Shown: positions 52,801 through 61,107, numbered from the stretch's first letter. The stretch: 64,000 nucleotides of DNA from DASRDR01 sp963812945 [NCBI: uncultured Candidatus Rokubacteria bacterium] (GCA_963812945.1 CAWEXD010000004.1:62001-126000), one strand, 5' to 3'. Translations and numbers: made by a program. The notes: a model not told the origin generated them from the sequence alone.

Positions 52801-53187
52801 TCAGCGTTTGGTCGGCTCGGCCTCGCGTTGGCTCCGGTTCTGGCGACCTGTCGGCTGCTCGGACGGACTCGCCTCGGTGCCCAACCGGACCGGACGACCC
52901 GATTGCCGGTCGCTCCGCTCATCGTCTTGGTCACCCTCGAGCTGGACCGGGCGGCCGGACTCCCGGTCGCTCCGCTCGCCCTCGAAGAAGTCCTTGCGCT
53001 TTACTCCCGCCCCCGGGGTCGGGAGCGGCTTGTCGGTCGGATCACCCGCTGCAGGCTTCTCGAATCCCTTGCGCTGCTCGAAATCGTCGGGCATCCGGTC
53101 GCGCGCAGCGTTGTCGGGAGCGTTCGCGCCGGCACCCGGCCCGTTCAGCTTCTCGTCCGGTCGGCGATTGACTCTCTTCTTGCTCAT
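52801..53187 (-). CDS. Disordered hydrophilic protein with internal repeat
   Basis: A 128-residue protein almost without hydrophobic residues, rich in Arg, Asp, Gly and Pro. A segment GERSDRESGRPVQLEG is repeated as DERSDRQSGRPVRLGT within residues 70-105. Composition resembles desiccation- or stress-linked disordered proteins. The ATG at 53187 has AAGGAGG upstream. It is divergent from the YqjD operon, and both share one upstream palindrome. Confidence 0.65.
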   Translation of the reverse strand: MSKKRVNRRPDEKLNGPGAGANAPDNAARDRMPDDFEQRKGFEKPAAGDPTDKPLPTPGAGVKRKDFFEGERSDRESGRPVQLEGDQDDERSDRQSGRPVRLGTEASPSEQPTGRQNRSQREAEPTKR

Positions 53188-53266
53188 GCCGTGGTCCTCC
53201 TTGCGGGAATGCGACCGTCCTACGGCCAACTCCACTGGTCCGGGACGGCCATCGTGAGCGGATTGG

Positions 53267-53282
53267 TGCAAGGCAGGTGCCC
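53267..53282 (-). promoter_or_regulatory. Sigma-54 promoter of the disordered-protein gene
   Basis: Minus strand: GGGCACC-TGCC-TTGCA, ten bases between GG and GC. Start near 53256, leader about 68 nt. Confidence 0.6.
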
Positions 53283-53353
53283 CCGGCTGCGAACGTCCAA
53301 CTCCGGTCGGGCCAAGCGCACGGCGCGGCCCGAGCGCCGGCGTGACGTCACCC

Positions 53354-53369
53354 TGTCGTGACTCCGACA
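53354..53369. promoter_or_regulatory. Upstream palindrome TGWCG-N6-CGACA (site 7)
   Basis: TGTCG-TGACTC-CGACA, followed 3 bp later by TGACG (53373-53377) and preceded by GTCACCC. It lies about 105 bp from the minus-strand start and 108 bp from the plus-strand start. Confidence 0.65.
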
Positions 53370-53442
53370 CGGTGACGCCCGCCGGGGGTAGCAATGCCTC
53401 GCCGCCGGCAGCGATCCGCGGCCGGCGCGCTCGTCACCGGGG

Positions 53443-53458
53443 TGGCACACGACTTGCG
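53443..53458 (+). promoter_or_regulatory. Sigma-54 promoter of the YqjD/holin-X/DUF3618/DksA operon
   Basis: TGGCACA-CGAC-TTGCG, ten bases between GG and GC. Start near 53469, leader about 32 nt. Confidence 0.65.
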
Positions 53459-53500
53459 ACACGTCCGGGCGACCGGCAATCACCGAACGGAGGAAGGATC

Positions 53501-53878
53501 ATGGAAGAGCGAATTCGCAGAGAGACCGAGCAGCCGATCGGCGAGTGGGCGAGGTCCGAGGCCCGCGACATCACGGACACCGCCCGCCAGCGCGTCCACG
53601 AGGCCGCCCGTGGCACGCAGGACTACGCCACCGAGGCCAAGGAATACGTGCAGGGCGCCGTCCGGCAGACGAAGGACTACGTCGCGGGCGCGCGGGAGTA
53701 CGTCGAGGACACCGTCCAGCAGACTCGCGACAAGATCAGCGAATACAGCGAGGGCGGCATCGACAGGGTCAAGCGGGACGTCACGGGATACACGCGCGAG
53801 CAGCCGATGACCGCGCTGCTCATCGCGGCCGGCGCCGGGCTGGTGCTCGGCTGGCTGAGCGCCGCGGGCCGGCGCTGA
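53501..53878 (+). CDS. YqjD/ElaB-like (DUF883-type) membrane-anchored stress protein
   Basis: A 125-residue protein. Residues 15-95 are an amphipathic helix with short repeats (YVQGAVRQTKDYVAGAREYV), and residues 103-122 form a C-terminal membrane anchor after EQPMTALLIAAGAG. This is the pattern of YqjD/ElaB, which bind ribosomes at the inner membrane in stationary phase in E. coli. GGAGGAAGG precedes the ATG at 53501. First gene of a five-gene plus-strand unit. Confidence 0.78.
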   Translation: MEERIRRETEQPIGEWARSEARDITDTARQRVHEAARGTQDYATEAKEYVQGAVRQTKDYVAGAREYVEDTVQQTRDKISEYSEGGIDRVKRDVTGYTREQPMTALLIAAGAGLVLGWLSAAGRR

Positions 53879-53903
53879 CGGCACCGACCGCTGGAGGGCG
53901 CCC

Positions 53904-54287
53904 GTGAGAACGCAACAGGTGGGCCTCGGCGAGCTGGCGACACGACTGATCGGCGACCTCGGCCGGCTCGTCGACCAGCGGCTCGACCTCCTCAAGGCCG
54001 AGCTCAAGCGCGACGCAGCGAACGTCGCGAGGAACGTCGGGGTGCTGGCGGCCGGAACCGTCGGCATCGGCGTCGGCGCGGCCCTCCTGCTGCTGGCTCT
54101 CGGGCTGTGGATCGGACATCTCGTGGGTTCGACACCAGGAGGTCTGGCCCTCGTGGGCGCAGGTCTCGTCCTGGCCGGCGCGGGGCTGGGCCTCCTGGCC
54201 GTGAAGAGCCTGGCACGCCAACGGCTCGCCCGGGAAACCGTCCGCGAGCTGCGAAGGGACGCCGAATGGATCCGGCACGAAGTGTAG
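53904..54287 (+). CDS. Holin-X/YqjE-type membrane protein
   Basis: A 127-residue protein with two membrane segments (about 45-72 and 80-100) flanked by charged helices (LVDQRLDLLKAELKRDA at the start). It matches the actinobacterial holin-X/YqjE family, which is a stress protein family and not a phage gene. The GTG at 53904 has TGGAGGG upstream. It overlaps the DUF3618 gene by 22 nt. Confidence 0.8.
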   Translation: MRTQQVGLGELATRLIGDLGRLVDQRLDLLKAELKRDAANVARNVGVLAAGTVGIGVGAALLLLALGLWIGHLVGSTPGGLALVGAGLVLAGAGLGLLAVKSLARQRLARETVRELRRDAEWIRHEV

Positions 54288-54817
54288 ACATCGACCGTTT
54301 GCGTCGGGATATCGACAGGACTCGCGCGGACATCGCCCAGACGACGGGCGAGCTGCGCCGGAAAGCGGGTGAGGCCATGCAGTGGCAGACCTACATCGAG
54401 CGGTACCCGGGCCCGATGCTGGCGGCGGCGGCCTTCGTGGGGGTCGCGGTCGGCCGACGGATCGCTCGCGGGATCAGCCGGGGCGCCGACCGTGGCGACG
54501 GACACCAGTGGACGTCCGTCGCGGCAGGAATGGACTCGGTGACGCGGATCCCCGCGCGGGTCGAGACGGGAGTCGACCGCTTCGCGGCGGCCAGCGCCTC
54601 GTGGCAACGGCTCGCCTCTCGGATCGAGGGTCTGGTCAACAGAGTGATCGACGACGTCGCCGACGCCGCGGAGCGAGCGCTGGTTCCCGCCCTGGTCGGC
54701 GGTGTCCAGGCGTTCCTCGACGGCAGGGCGGCGAGACCAGCAAATCGACCGGGCCCCGTCGCCGGCGCGGCAGTCCGAGCCGCGACCGCCACGGCCACCA
54801 CGGCCGAAGGAGAATAA
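54266..54817 (+). CDS. DUF3618-type protein
   Basis: A 183-residue protein that begins with the DUF3618 helix DIDRLRRDIDRTRADIAQTTGEL, has a membrane segment about 50-68 (PMLAAAAFVGVAVG), and then a long amphipathic/Ala-rich tail. DUF3618 proteins commonly sit with YqjD and holin-X genes, as here. The ATG at 54266 lies inside the previous gene, so translation is coupled. Confidence 0.75.
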   Translation: MDPARSVDIDRLRRDIDRTRADIAQTTGELRRKAGEAMQWQTYIERYPGPMLAAAAFVGVAVGRRIARGISRGADRGDGHQWTSVAAGMDSVTRIPARVETGVDRFAAASASWQRLASRIEGLVNRVIDDVADAAERALVPALVGGVQAFLDGRAARPANRPGPVAGAAVRAATATATTAEGE

Positions 54818-54818
54818 C

Positions 54819-55238
54819 GTGAGCCCAACGAAGCTCGATCGACGCGTCACCCGCGAGCTGGAGCGCTTCCTCCAAAACGAGGTGACACGCCTCCAGACGT
54901 CTCTGCGGGCCGTCATCACGGAAAACCGCACCTCCGAGAGCACGAACCTGACGGACATGTCCGTCCACGCCGCGGAGACTCTCCACACGGAGATCCGCGT
55001 GACCCTGATGGATCGTCGGACGCAGCAACTCGTCCAGATCCAGGACGCCCTCGCGCGCCTGGCCAACGGGCACTACGGGTTCTGTCAGGAGTGCGACGCG
55101 TTCATCGGCCTGCCCCGCCTCCGGGCGCTGCCGTTCGCCCAGCGGTGCCGGGATTGCCAGGGGAACGCCGAGCGGCAGGCGCGCCGGGAGTCGGTGGCCG
55201 CCGTCCGGCAGCAGTCGCCCGAGCTCGAAGTCGCCTGA
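54819..55238 (+). CDS. DksA/TraR-like zinc-finger protein
   Basis: A 139-residue protein with a long N-terminal helical region (residues 5-85, coiled-coil like) and a C4 zinc finger: CQEC at about 92-95 and CRDC at about 113-116. DksA-type proteins bind RNA polymerase and tune rRNA and stress genes; here the conserved Asp-Ala tip is not obvious. GAAGGAGA precedes the GTG at 54819. It follows DUF3618 with no gap. Confidence 0.83.
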   Translation: MSPTKLDRRVTRELERFLQNEVTRLQTSLRAVITENRTSESTNLTDMSVHAAETLHTEIRVTLMDRRTQQLVQIQDALARLANGHYGFCQECDAFIGLPRLRALPFAQRCRDCQGNAERQARRESVAAVRQQSPELEVA

Positions 55239-55270
55239 GTCGAGCGCTCGACGACGGCGAGAGACGACGA

Positions 55271-55882
55271 ATGTTCTCGCCCGTCGCCGGGTGGCTCCAC
55301 GAACATCTGTACGCGGTCGTGTTCCTGGGAGCCGTCCTCGACGCGATCGGCGTCCCCTTCCCGGGCCGGCTCATGCTGATCGCCGTGGGGTCCTTCTCGC
55401 ACCCCGCGTCGGAGCCCGGCGCCAGCGCGCCGGCCCTGATCGCCCTCGCCACGGTCGGCACGGTGGCGGGCGACCACGTCTGGTACGTCGTCGGCCGGTT
55501 CAAGGGGCGCCGTCTTTTCGAGATCTATTGCCGGCTGTTTCGGCTCTCGGAATCGAAGACACGGACGGCGGACCGTCTCCTGCGGCGGTTCGGCGGACTG
55601 GCCCTCGTCTTCGCCCGGATCGCCGCTAGCCTTCGAATCGTGGTCGCGCCGCTCGCCGTGTCGCGCGGCATGTCGTACCGTCGCTTCCTGGCGTTCGATG
55701 TCCTGGGCGCCATGCTCTGGGTCACGGGGTTCGTCTGGCTGGGGCGAGCCGCCGGCTCGTTCGCGTCCGAAAGCGGCCTGCTGGGCGCTCTCGCGGTCAT
55801 CGGCGGCCTGGGAACCGCCTGTGTCGTGGTGAGCGTGCTGGCCCGCCGCCATCTCCCCGCCAGCCCATCGTGCGCTGACTGA
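55271..55882 (+). CDS. DedA-family membrane protein
   Basis: A 203-residue integral membrane protein of the DedA/SNARE-associated group: the opening WLHEHLYAVVFLGAVLDAIGVPFPG, GDHVWYVVGR and RFGGLALVFARIAASLR. Members flip undecaprenyl phosphate or other lipids and support membrane homeostasis. It starts at the ATG at 55271, 32 nt after the DksA-like gene, so it probably shares that transcript. Confidence 0.83.
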   Translation: MFSPVAGWLHEHLYAVVFLGAVLDAIGVPFPGRLMLIAVGSFSHPASEPGASAPALIALATVGTVAGDHVWYVVGRFKGRRLFEIYCRLFRLSESKTRTADRLLRRFGGLALVFARIAASLRIVVAPLAVSRGMSYRRFLAFDVLGAMLWVTGFVWLGRAAGSFASESGLLGALAVIGGLGTACVVVSVLARRHLPASPSCAD

Positions 55883-55896
55883 TCGCGAAGCCGAGG

Positions 55897-55912
55897 TGAC
55901 GTGCGCTCGGCG
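55897..55912. promoter_or_regulatory. Weak palindrome-like site (site 8)
   Basis: TGACG-TGCGCT-CGGCG: the first half is intact, the second has two changes. It is about 85 bp upstream of the start predicted from the candidate promoter at 55964-55979. Confidence 0.25.
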
Positions 55913-55963
55913 ACTCGCCGGAATGCCGCCCCGCCGAACCCCGGGCGGAGGCGGTCTCATCCC

Positions 55964-55979
55964 AGGGCAGACCCTTGCC
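55964..55979 (+). promoter_or_regulatory. Possible sigma-54 promoter of the phospholipase D-like gene
   Basis: AGGGCAG-ACCC-TTGCC, ten bases between GG and GC. The leader would be only about 14 nt. Confidence 0.35.
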
Positions 55980-56003
55980 GGGGTCGGCAGGAGGCTTGCA
56001 CCC

Positions 56004-57305
56004 ATGATGAATGAGATGCACGACATCGGCTCGACCACGGTCCCCGGCCGGAGGCGTCTAGGAGCACTGTGCGCGGGCCTGATCGCCGTCGCCCTGCTCG
56101 TCACGAGCGCGTGCACTCATGTCCCGGTCCACCGGACGCTGCCGCCCATGAACCTCGGGGAGCCGGCCTTCCTCTCGACGCTCGAAGCGCATGCGCAGGC
56201 GCCCATCGTCGGCGGCAATCGGCTGACGCTCCTCCTGAACGGGGAGCAGATCTATCCGGCGATCATGGACGCGATTCGACGAGCGCGCCGGACGATCACC
56301 TACGCCCAGTACAGCTACGAGGACGGCAAGATCGCACGGGACCTCGCCGAGGCGCTCGCCGAGCGCTGCCGAGCCGGTGTCACCGTGCACGTTCTGCTCG
56401 ACAGTGTGGGCACTCTTTCGATGCCGCGGGAGTACGTCGAGCTGATGTCCCGGGACGGGTGCCAGGTCGTCACGTTCCGGCCGATCGGGCCGTTCGGGCT
56501 GGGCAGCGCCAACAACCGGAATCACCGGCGCATCCTGGTCGTCGACGGGCGGATCGGCTTCACGGGTGGGTCCGGCGTCGGCAGCAAGTGGGCGGGAAAC
56601 GGCCGCGTCGCAGACCACTGGCGCGACACCGACGTCCGGATCGAGGGGCCGGTCGTCGAATACCTCCAGGGGGCGTTTGCCGAGAACTGGGTCGAGGCCA
56701 CAGGTGTGGTCCTCGGCGGGGCGGACTACTTCCCCGCTCCGAACGGAGCCAAGGGCCAGACTCGCGCGCAGGTCATCCGCAGCGGCCCCCGGGCCGGAAG
56801 CTACTCGATGCACACGACGTTCCTCCTGGCGCTGTCGTCGGCCCGCCGCTCGATCAAGATCACGAATCCGTACGTCCTTCTCGACGAGCAGATGATCGAG
56901 ATCCTGGTCCAGGCCGCCCGACGCGGGGTCCGGATCAGCTTCCTCGTGCCCGGCGTGATCGACCACCCGCTGGTCCGTCACGCTGGTCGGCGGCAGTTCG
57001 GGCGGCTCCTCGAGGAGGGGATCGAGATCCACGAGTACACCGCGGCGCTGCTGCATGCCAAGACGATGGTCATCGACGGCATCTGGGCCACGGTGGGCAG
57101 CACGAACCTCGACCACCGGTCGTTCAAGCTGAACGACGAGCTGAACGTGGTGGCGTACGACCCGGGATTCGCCGCCCAGCTCGAGCGGGTCTTCGAGAAC
57201 GATCTCCGTCACGCGCGGCGGGTCGACCTGGAGGCCTGGCGCGACCGGGGCATCAAAGGGCGCATGCTGGAATTCCTGGCCATCCCTTTCGAGAGCAATC
57301 TCTGA
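56004..57305 (+). CDS. Phospholipase D/cardiolipin synthase-like lipoprotein
   Basis: A 433-residue protein with a lipoprotein signal (LLVTSAC, Cys37) and two PLD domains. The second HKD motif is canonical: His351, Lys353, Asp358 in HAKTMVIDG. In the first the Lys is replaced by Arg: His174, Arg176, Asp181 in HRRILVVDG. Such proteins hydrolyse or transfer phosphatidyl groups, and here it likely acts at the membrane surface. AGGAGG precedes the ATG at 56004. Confidence 0.85.
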   Translation: MMNEMHDIGSTTVPGRRRLGALCAGLIAVALLVTSACTHVPVHRTLPPMNLGEPAFLSTLEAHAQAPIVGGNRLTLLLNGEQIYPAIMDAIRRARRTITYAQYSYEDGKIARDLAEALAERCRAGVTVHVLLDSVGTLSMPREYVELMSRDGCQVVTFRPIGPFGLGSANNRNHRRILVVDGRIGFTGGSGVGSKWAGNGRVADHWRDTDVRIEGPVVEYLQGAFAENWVEATGVVLGGADYFPAPNGAKGQTRAQVIRSGPRAGSYSMHTTFLLALSSARRSIKITNPYVLLDEQMIEILVQAARRGVRISFLVPGVIDHPLVRHAGRRQFGRLLEEGIEIHEYTAALLHAKTMVIDGIWATVGSTNLDHRSFKLNDELNVVAYDPGFAAQLERVFENDLRHARRVDLEAWRDRGIKGRMLEFLAIPFESNL

Positions 57306-57307
57306 TC

Positions 57308-57325
57308 GGCGACCGCGAGGTCGCC
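57308..57325. terminator. Small hairpin between convergent genes
   Basis: GGCGACC (57308-57314) pairs with GGTCGCC (57319-57325) over a GCGA loop, in the gap between genes ending at 57305 and 57357. Confidence 0.45.
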
Positions 57326-57356
57326 AGCCCCCGGGAGCGTCCGGGCCAGCGCCCGA

Positions 57357-58400
57357 CTACCAGGAAATCGTCTGCCCCGGGGTCAGGACCGCGACCTGCT
57401 CCTCGAGCCCCCGCTGGAGCGCCTCCCTCCACAGCCAGTCGGGCGGCTCCCGGAAAGGCTCCCGGTTCATGTCGAAGGTCCCCCAGTGCATGGGCACCAG
57501 CAGTCGCCCTCGAAGGTCCTCGAACAGCTGGATGGCCTCCGCCGGGTTCACGTGATTCGGGTGCCGAGCCTGGAAGGCACTGTAACCCCCGATCGGCACG
57601 GCGGCGAGGTCGAACGGCCCGAAGCGATCCCCGATCGCCTTGAGCCTTGGATCGTAGCCGGTGTCGCCGGCGAAGAAGAAGCGCTTGGTGCCGAGGACGG
57701 CCCACGACGCCCACAGGCGCAGGTACTGGTCGGTGAGCCCTCGGCCGGAGGAATGTTGCGCCGGCGTGCACACCAGGGTGAGCCCCTGGAACTCGACAGC
57801 CTGCCACCAGTCCAGCTCGACCACGTCCGTGATGCCGCGAGCGGCCAGCCACGCGCGAATGCCGAGCGGCACGAAGAACCGCGGGCGGTGCTCACGCGCG
57901 AGCCGATCGACGGTCTCCGTGTCGAGGTGGTCGTAGTGGTCGTGCGAGATGACGACGGCGTGGATCGGCGGAAGGTCGGCGAACGCGACGCCCGGTGGCA
58001 CGAGCCGTCGAGGGCCGGCGAAGTCGACGGGGCTGGCCCGGTCTCCCCAGTGCGGATCCGTGAGGATGTTCACACCGTCGAGCTGCACGAGGAACGTGGA
58101 ATGGCCGACCCAGGTGACGGTCGGCTCCCTCCCGTTGACTCGCAGGCTCGCGCCGTCGTTGCGAACGACGGCCGCCGCCTCGCCACGCGGAGGGTGTGAC
58201 TCGAAACCCCGCCGGACGAAGCGCCACGCTCGATCCCCGAGACCATAGCGATAGCCGTCGTCGAGGTTGCGGAAGCCGCGCCGGAGATGGTGGACCGGCT
58301 TCGACTCCACACCGGCGGACTCGACGCGGACGGCGGCTGCCGGCAGGCAAGCGACAAGCAGCAGCGCCACGAGCGATGCGCGACCGGTGATTCGGAGCAC
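57357..58400 (-). CDS. Exported MBL-fold hydrolase (NAPE-PLD/UlaG-like)
   Basis: A 347-residue protein with a signal peptide (1-27), then an MBL fold with a full metal set: SHDHYDHLD at about 152-160, QHSSGRG, FFAGDTGYD at about 244-252 and PMHWGTFDM near 305. Unlike the protein at 2494-3300, all ligands are intact. NAPE-PLD relatives hydrolyse phospholipids; a periplasmic lipid role fits the neighbouring PLD gene. GTG start at 58400 with GGAGGG upstream. I see no sigma-54 promoter for it. Confidence 0.82.
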   Translation of the reverse strand: MLRITGRASLVALLLVACLPAAAVRVESAGVESKPVHHLRRGFRNLDDGYRYGLGDRAWRFVRRGFESHPPRGEAAAVVRNDGASLRVNGREPTVTWVGHSTFLVQLDGVNILTDPHWGDRASPVDFAGPRRLVPPGVAFADLPPIHAVVISHDHYDHLDTETVDRLAREHRPRFFVPLGIRAWLAARGITDVVELDWWQAVEFQGLTLVCTPAQHSSGRGLTDQYLRLWASWAVLGTKRFFFAGDTGYDPRLKAIGDRFGPFDLAAVPIGGYSAFQARHPNHVNPAEAIQLFEDLRGRLLVPMHWGTFDMNREPFREPPDWLWREALQRGLEEQVAVLTPGQTISW

Positions 58401-58527
58401 GTGGAGGCCCTCCAGCCGTCGAGCTCAGGCCTCCCGAGGGAGGTCCCGACTACATTTCAGCCTAGCACGTGCGATGGGGACGTGCTGCGCGACGGAGGGG
58501 CGCGGCCGGTTTTTCGACGCGTCAGCA

Positions 58528-58543
58528 TGACGCGGGGGCGACG
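58528..58543. promoter_or_regulatory. Upstream palindrome, one mismatch (site 9)
   Basis: TGACG-CGGGGG-CGACG, followed after 3 bp by TGACG (58547-58551). About 73 bp upstream of the predicted start of the AsmA-like gene. Confidence 0.5.
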
Positions 58544-58581
58544 ACATGACGTCGCGGGCTCCGGGTACACCCTCCCGCCGG

Positions 58582-58597
58582 CGGCACTCCCATTGCA
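58582..58597 (+). promoter_or_regulatory. Sigma-54 promoter of the AsmA/DUF748 gene
   Basis: CGGCACT-CCCA-TTGCA, a strong match with ten bases between GG and GC. Start near 58608, which excludes the in-frame ATG at 58546 as the translation start. Confidence 0.65.
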
Positions 58598-58617
58598 CCT
58601 ATTACGGGTCGAGGAGC

Positions 58618-60246
58618 ATGCGCATGCGCACACGCTGGACGAGCGCCGCCCGCAAGGGTCTGGCCCGAGTCGCCGGGGTCGGGCGCCGACGCTGGAAGTG
58701 GCTGGCTATCCCGGTGGCGGTCCTCGCCGTCCTCGTGGTGGGCCTGGACCACTTCCTCGACGAGCCGCTGCGCCGCCAGATGGAGCGGCGGCTCAACGCG
58801 GCGCTCCAGGGCTATACCGTCACCCTGCGGGGCCTCGACTTCCACATCGTCGGAGGCTCGCTCGACCTTCTCGATCTCGTCCTCGTCCAAGATCGCAACC
58901 CGGATCCTCCGGTGGTGAGCATCCCCAAGCTGACCGCAAGCATCCAGTGGCGAGAGCTCATCCGCGGATCGGTCGTGGCCGACTTTCTCATCGACCGCCC
59001 GACCCTCCACATCAACCGGCGTCAGCTCCAGAGCGAGGCCGAGGACCCGGTCCCCGTCGAGAAGCGCGGATGGCAGGAGGCGCTCGAGGCCATCTACCCC
59101 TTCCGGATCAACCTGTTCCGCGTAGCGGAGGGCGACATCACCTACGTGGAGGACAGCGACCGCCCGCTGCATCTCCGGCGGGTCACGTTCCGGGCCGGCA
59201 ACATCCGGAACCTCCGCCTCAAGGACCACACGTACCCCTCGAACGTCTGGCTCGAGGCCATCGTCTTCGACTCGGGGCGGCTGGTCCTCGACGGTCGGGC
59301 GGACTTTCTCGCCGAGCCCCACCTCGGGCTCCGTGGCAACGTCGCGCTGAACGGAGTGGCTCTCGACTACCTCAAGCCGGTCGCCGCCCGTTACAACCTG
59401 ATGATCAGCCAGGGCACCGCATCCATGAACGGCGAGGTCGAATTCGCCCCCTGGTTCAAGATGCTCCACCTCCACGAGGTGCGGCTCGACGGCCTGCACA
59501 CCGATTTCGTCCACACTCCCCGGACGGCGTCGACCGAGAAGGTCGTGCGGGAGAAGGTCGGCCAGGCCGCCGAGGAGGCGTCGAACGCGCCCGGGCTGCT
59601 TCTCCGGATCGACCGGGCCTACGCGTCGCAGGCGAACGTAGGCTTCGTGAACAAGGGGGCGAGCCCGAGCTATCGCGTGTTCATCAGCGAGGTCGAGCTG
59701 GCCATGGAGAACCTCAGCAATCACTTCACGGAGGGCGAGGCGCTGGCCCTGTTGAAGGGCAAGTTCATGGGAAGCGGCGCCACCGTCGTGCGGGCGACGT
59801 TCCGTCCGGAGACCTCGGGCCCGGACTTCGACATCGACGTCCGCGTCGAGGATACCCAGATGCGCTCGATGAACGAGCTCCTGCGCGCCTACGGAAAGTT
59901 CGACGTGACCGGGGGCTGGTTCTCGCTCTACACGCAGCTCCGCATCAAGGACCGCCAGGTCACCGGGTACATCAAGCCCCTGTTCCGGGACATGGACGTC
60001 TACGATCCCCGCCAGGATCAGCACAAGAGCGCATTCCGCAAGGTGTACGAGCGCATGATCGGGGGCGTGGCCAAGCTCCTCGAGAACACGCCTCGGGACG
60101 AGGTCGCCACGAAGACCACGATCAGCGGGCGGCTCGACAGTCCCAAGACGAGCACGGCCGAGACCGTCGTCCGGCTGATCCAGAACGCCTTCTTCGAGGC
60201 GATCCTCCCCGGGTTCGATCGCGAGCTCGCCCGGCTCCGGGCCTGA
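58618..60246 (+). CDS. AsmA/DUF748-like envelope protein
   Basis: A 542-residue protein: basic N-terminus, one membrane anchor at about 27-47 (WLAIPVAVLAVLVVGLD), then a long periplasmic domain of repeated beta-strand units (for example LRGLDFHIVGGSLDLLDLVL, GGWFSLYTQLRIKDRQVTGYIKP). DUF748/AsmA proteins bridge the periplasm and move lipids to the outer membrane. The ATG at 58618 has GAGGAG directly upstream. Confidence 0.82.
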   Translation: MRMRTRWTSAARKGLARVAGVGRRRWKWLAIPVAVLAVLVVGLDHFLDEPLRRQMERRLNAALQGYTVTLRGLDFHIVGGSLDLLDLVLVQDRNPDPPVVSIPKLTASIQWRELIRGSVVADFLIDRPTLHINRRQLQSEAEDPVPVEKRGWQEALEAIYPFRINLFRVAEGDITYVEDSDRPLHLRRVTFRAGNIRNLRLKDHTYPSNVWLEAIVFDSGRLVLDGRADFLAEPHLGLRGNVALNGVALDYLKPVAARYNLMISQGTASMNGEVEFAPWFKMLHLHEVRLDGLHTDFVHTPRTASTEKVVREKVGQAAEEASNAPGLLLRIDRAYASQANVGFVNKGASPSYRVFISEVELAMENLSNHFTEGEALALLKGKFMGSGATVVRATFRPETSGPDFDIDVRVEDTQMRSMNELLRAYGKFDVTGGWFSLYTQLRIKDRQVTGYIKPLFRDMDVYDPRQDQHKSAFRKVYERMIGGVAKLLENTPRDEVATKTTISGRLDSPKTSTAETVVRLIQNAFFEAILPGFDRELARLRA

Positions 60247-60262
60247 CCGGGTCGCGTCACCC

Positions 60263-60278
60263 TGTCCGTCCGGCGACA
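60263..60278. promoter_or_regulatory. Upstream palindrome, one mismatch (site 10)
   Basis: TGTCC-GTCCGG-CGACA, followed after 3 bp by TGTCG (60282-60286) and preceded by GTCACCC. About 109 bp upstream of the predicted start. Confidence 0.6.
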
Positions 60279-60352
60279 CCGTGTCGGAGCCCGATGCGTC
60301 CCTACCCTCTTCGGTCCCACGACAGGTGGGCCGTTCAGCGGGCGGAGCAGGC

Positions 60353-60368
60353 CGGCACAGGCCTTGCT
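60353..60368 (+). promoter_or_regulatory. Sigma-54 promoter of the zinc-ribbon/PPC operon
   Basis: CGGCACA-GGCC-TTGCT, ten bases between GG and GC. Start near 60379, leader about 54 nt. Confidence 0.65.
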
Positions 60369-60432
60369 CCCTTCAAGGCATCGACTACCGCTCGAGATCC
60401 GTACCTCGCAGGACAGGAAGAGGAGGCAGCCG

Positions 60433-60669
60433 ATGCCACGACGTTCGCGCCCTCGAGTTCGTGACGACTTCGGCGGTGGTGCTCTTCTGGAGCGCGCGCG
60501 CCGCTGGTCGGACTCGCACGTGACGTTCGACCGCACCACGGACGTGCCCGGCCGATGCCCTCACTGCGAGGGCCTCCTGACACGGCGTCTGGGCCCCGGC
60601 GTCCTGTGCGGGATGTGCGGCCGGCTGTGGATGGTCCGGGAGATGCTCGAGCAAGAGGCGGCTGCTTGA
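60433..60669 (+). CDS. Small zinc-ribbon protein
   Basis: A 78-residue basic protein with two CxxC pairs, CPHC (42-45) and CGMC (59-62), likely a zinc ribbon. No family name comes to mind. GAGGAGG lies upstream of the ATG at 60433. Its TGA overlaps the TTG start of the next gene, and it leads the operon. Confidence 0.7.
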   Translation: MPRRSRPRVRDDFGGGALLERARRWSDSHVTFDRTTDVPGRCPHCEGLLTRRLGPGVLCGMCGRLWMVREMLEQEAAA

Positions 60670-61106
60670 AGACGAAAGTCCTCCACGCGAACGGGACCCG
60701 CACGATCGCCGTCGTCTTCGAGACCGGCGAGGAGCCAATGCAGGGCCTCCTCGACGTTGCGAAGAGCGAGCGCCTCACGGCGGGCCACTTCACGGCGATC
60801 GGCGCGTTCGAAGAGGTGACCCTCGGCTACTTCGATTGGGCGCGAAAGGACTACGCGCGGATCGCCATCCAGGAGCAGGTCGAGGTGCTGTCGCTGGTCG
60901 GCGACGTGGCGCTCGAGGGCAACGTGCCCAAGGTCCACGCCCACGTCGTCGTGGGCAAGCGCGACGGGACGGCGCACGGGGGGCACCTTCTCGAAGCCCG
61001 GGTCCGGCCCACGCTGGAGGTCATCCTGATCCAGCCTCCCGGGCACCTGCGCCGGCGCTTCGACCCTCGGTCGAGGCTGGCGCTCATCGAGATCGAGGAG
61101 ACGTGA
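60666..61106 (+). CDS. PPC (DUF296) domain protein
   Basis: A 146-residue protein of the PPC/DUF296 domain, found alone in bacteria and fused to AT-hooks in plants. Characteristic segments are TAGHFTAIGAFEEVTLGYFD, SLVGDVAL and VHAHVVVGKRDGTAHGGHLLEA, with the metal-binding histidines His110, His112 and His121. It begins at TTG 60666, overlapping the previous stop as TTGA. Usually a trimer; molecular role unknown. Confidence 0.82.
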   Translation: MKTKVLHANGTRTIAVVFETGEEPMQGLLDVAKSERLTAGHFTAIGAFEEVTLGYFDWARKDYARIAIQEQVEVLSLVGDVALEGNVPKVHAHVVVGKRDGTAHGGHLLEARVRPTLEVILIQPPGHLRRRFDPRSRLALIEIEET

Positions 61107-61107
61107 G

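Larger units (their letters stand above)
53188..53500. other. Divergent sigma-54 regulatory region
   Basis: A 313-bp gap with the palindrome 53354-53369 in the middle, a minus-strand sigma-54 promoter at 53267-53282 and a plus-strand one at 53443-53458. No gene seen. Confidence 0.6.

Noticed and set aside
53904-54287. Holin-like annotation suggesting a prophage.
   Set aside because: No capsid, integrase or lysis genes nearby. The neighbours (YqjD, DUF3618) show this is the chromosomal stress family.
58546-58617. Upstream ATG at 58546 as the start of the AsmA-like gene.
   Set aside because: It lies upstream of the predicted sigma-54 transcription start and lacks a ribosome site; ATG 58618 has GAGGAG.
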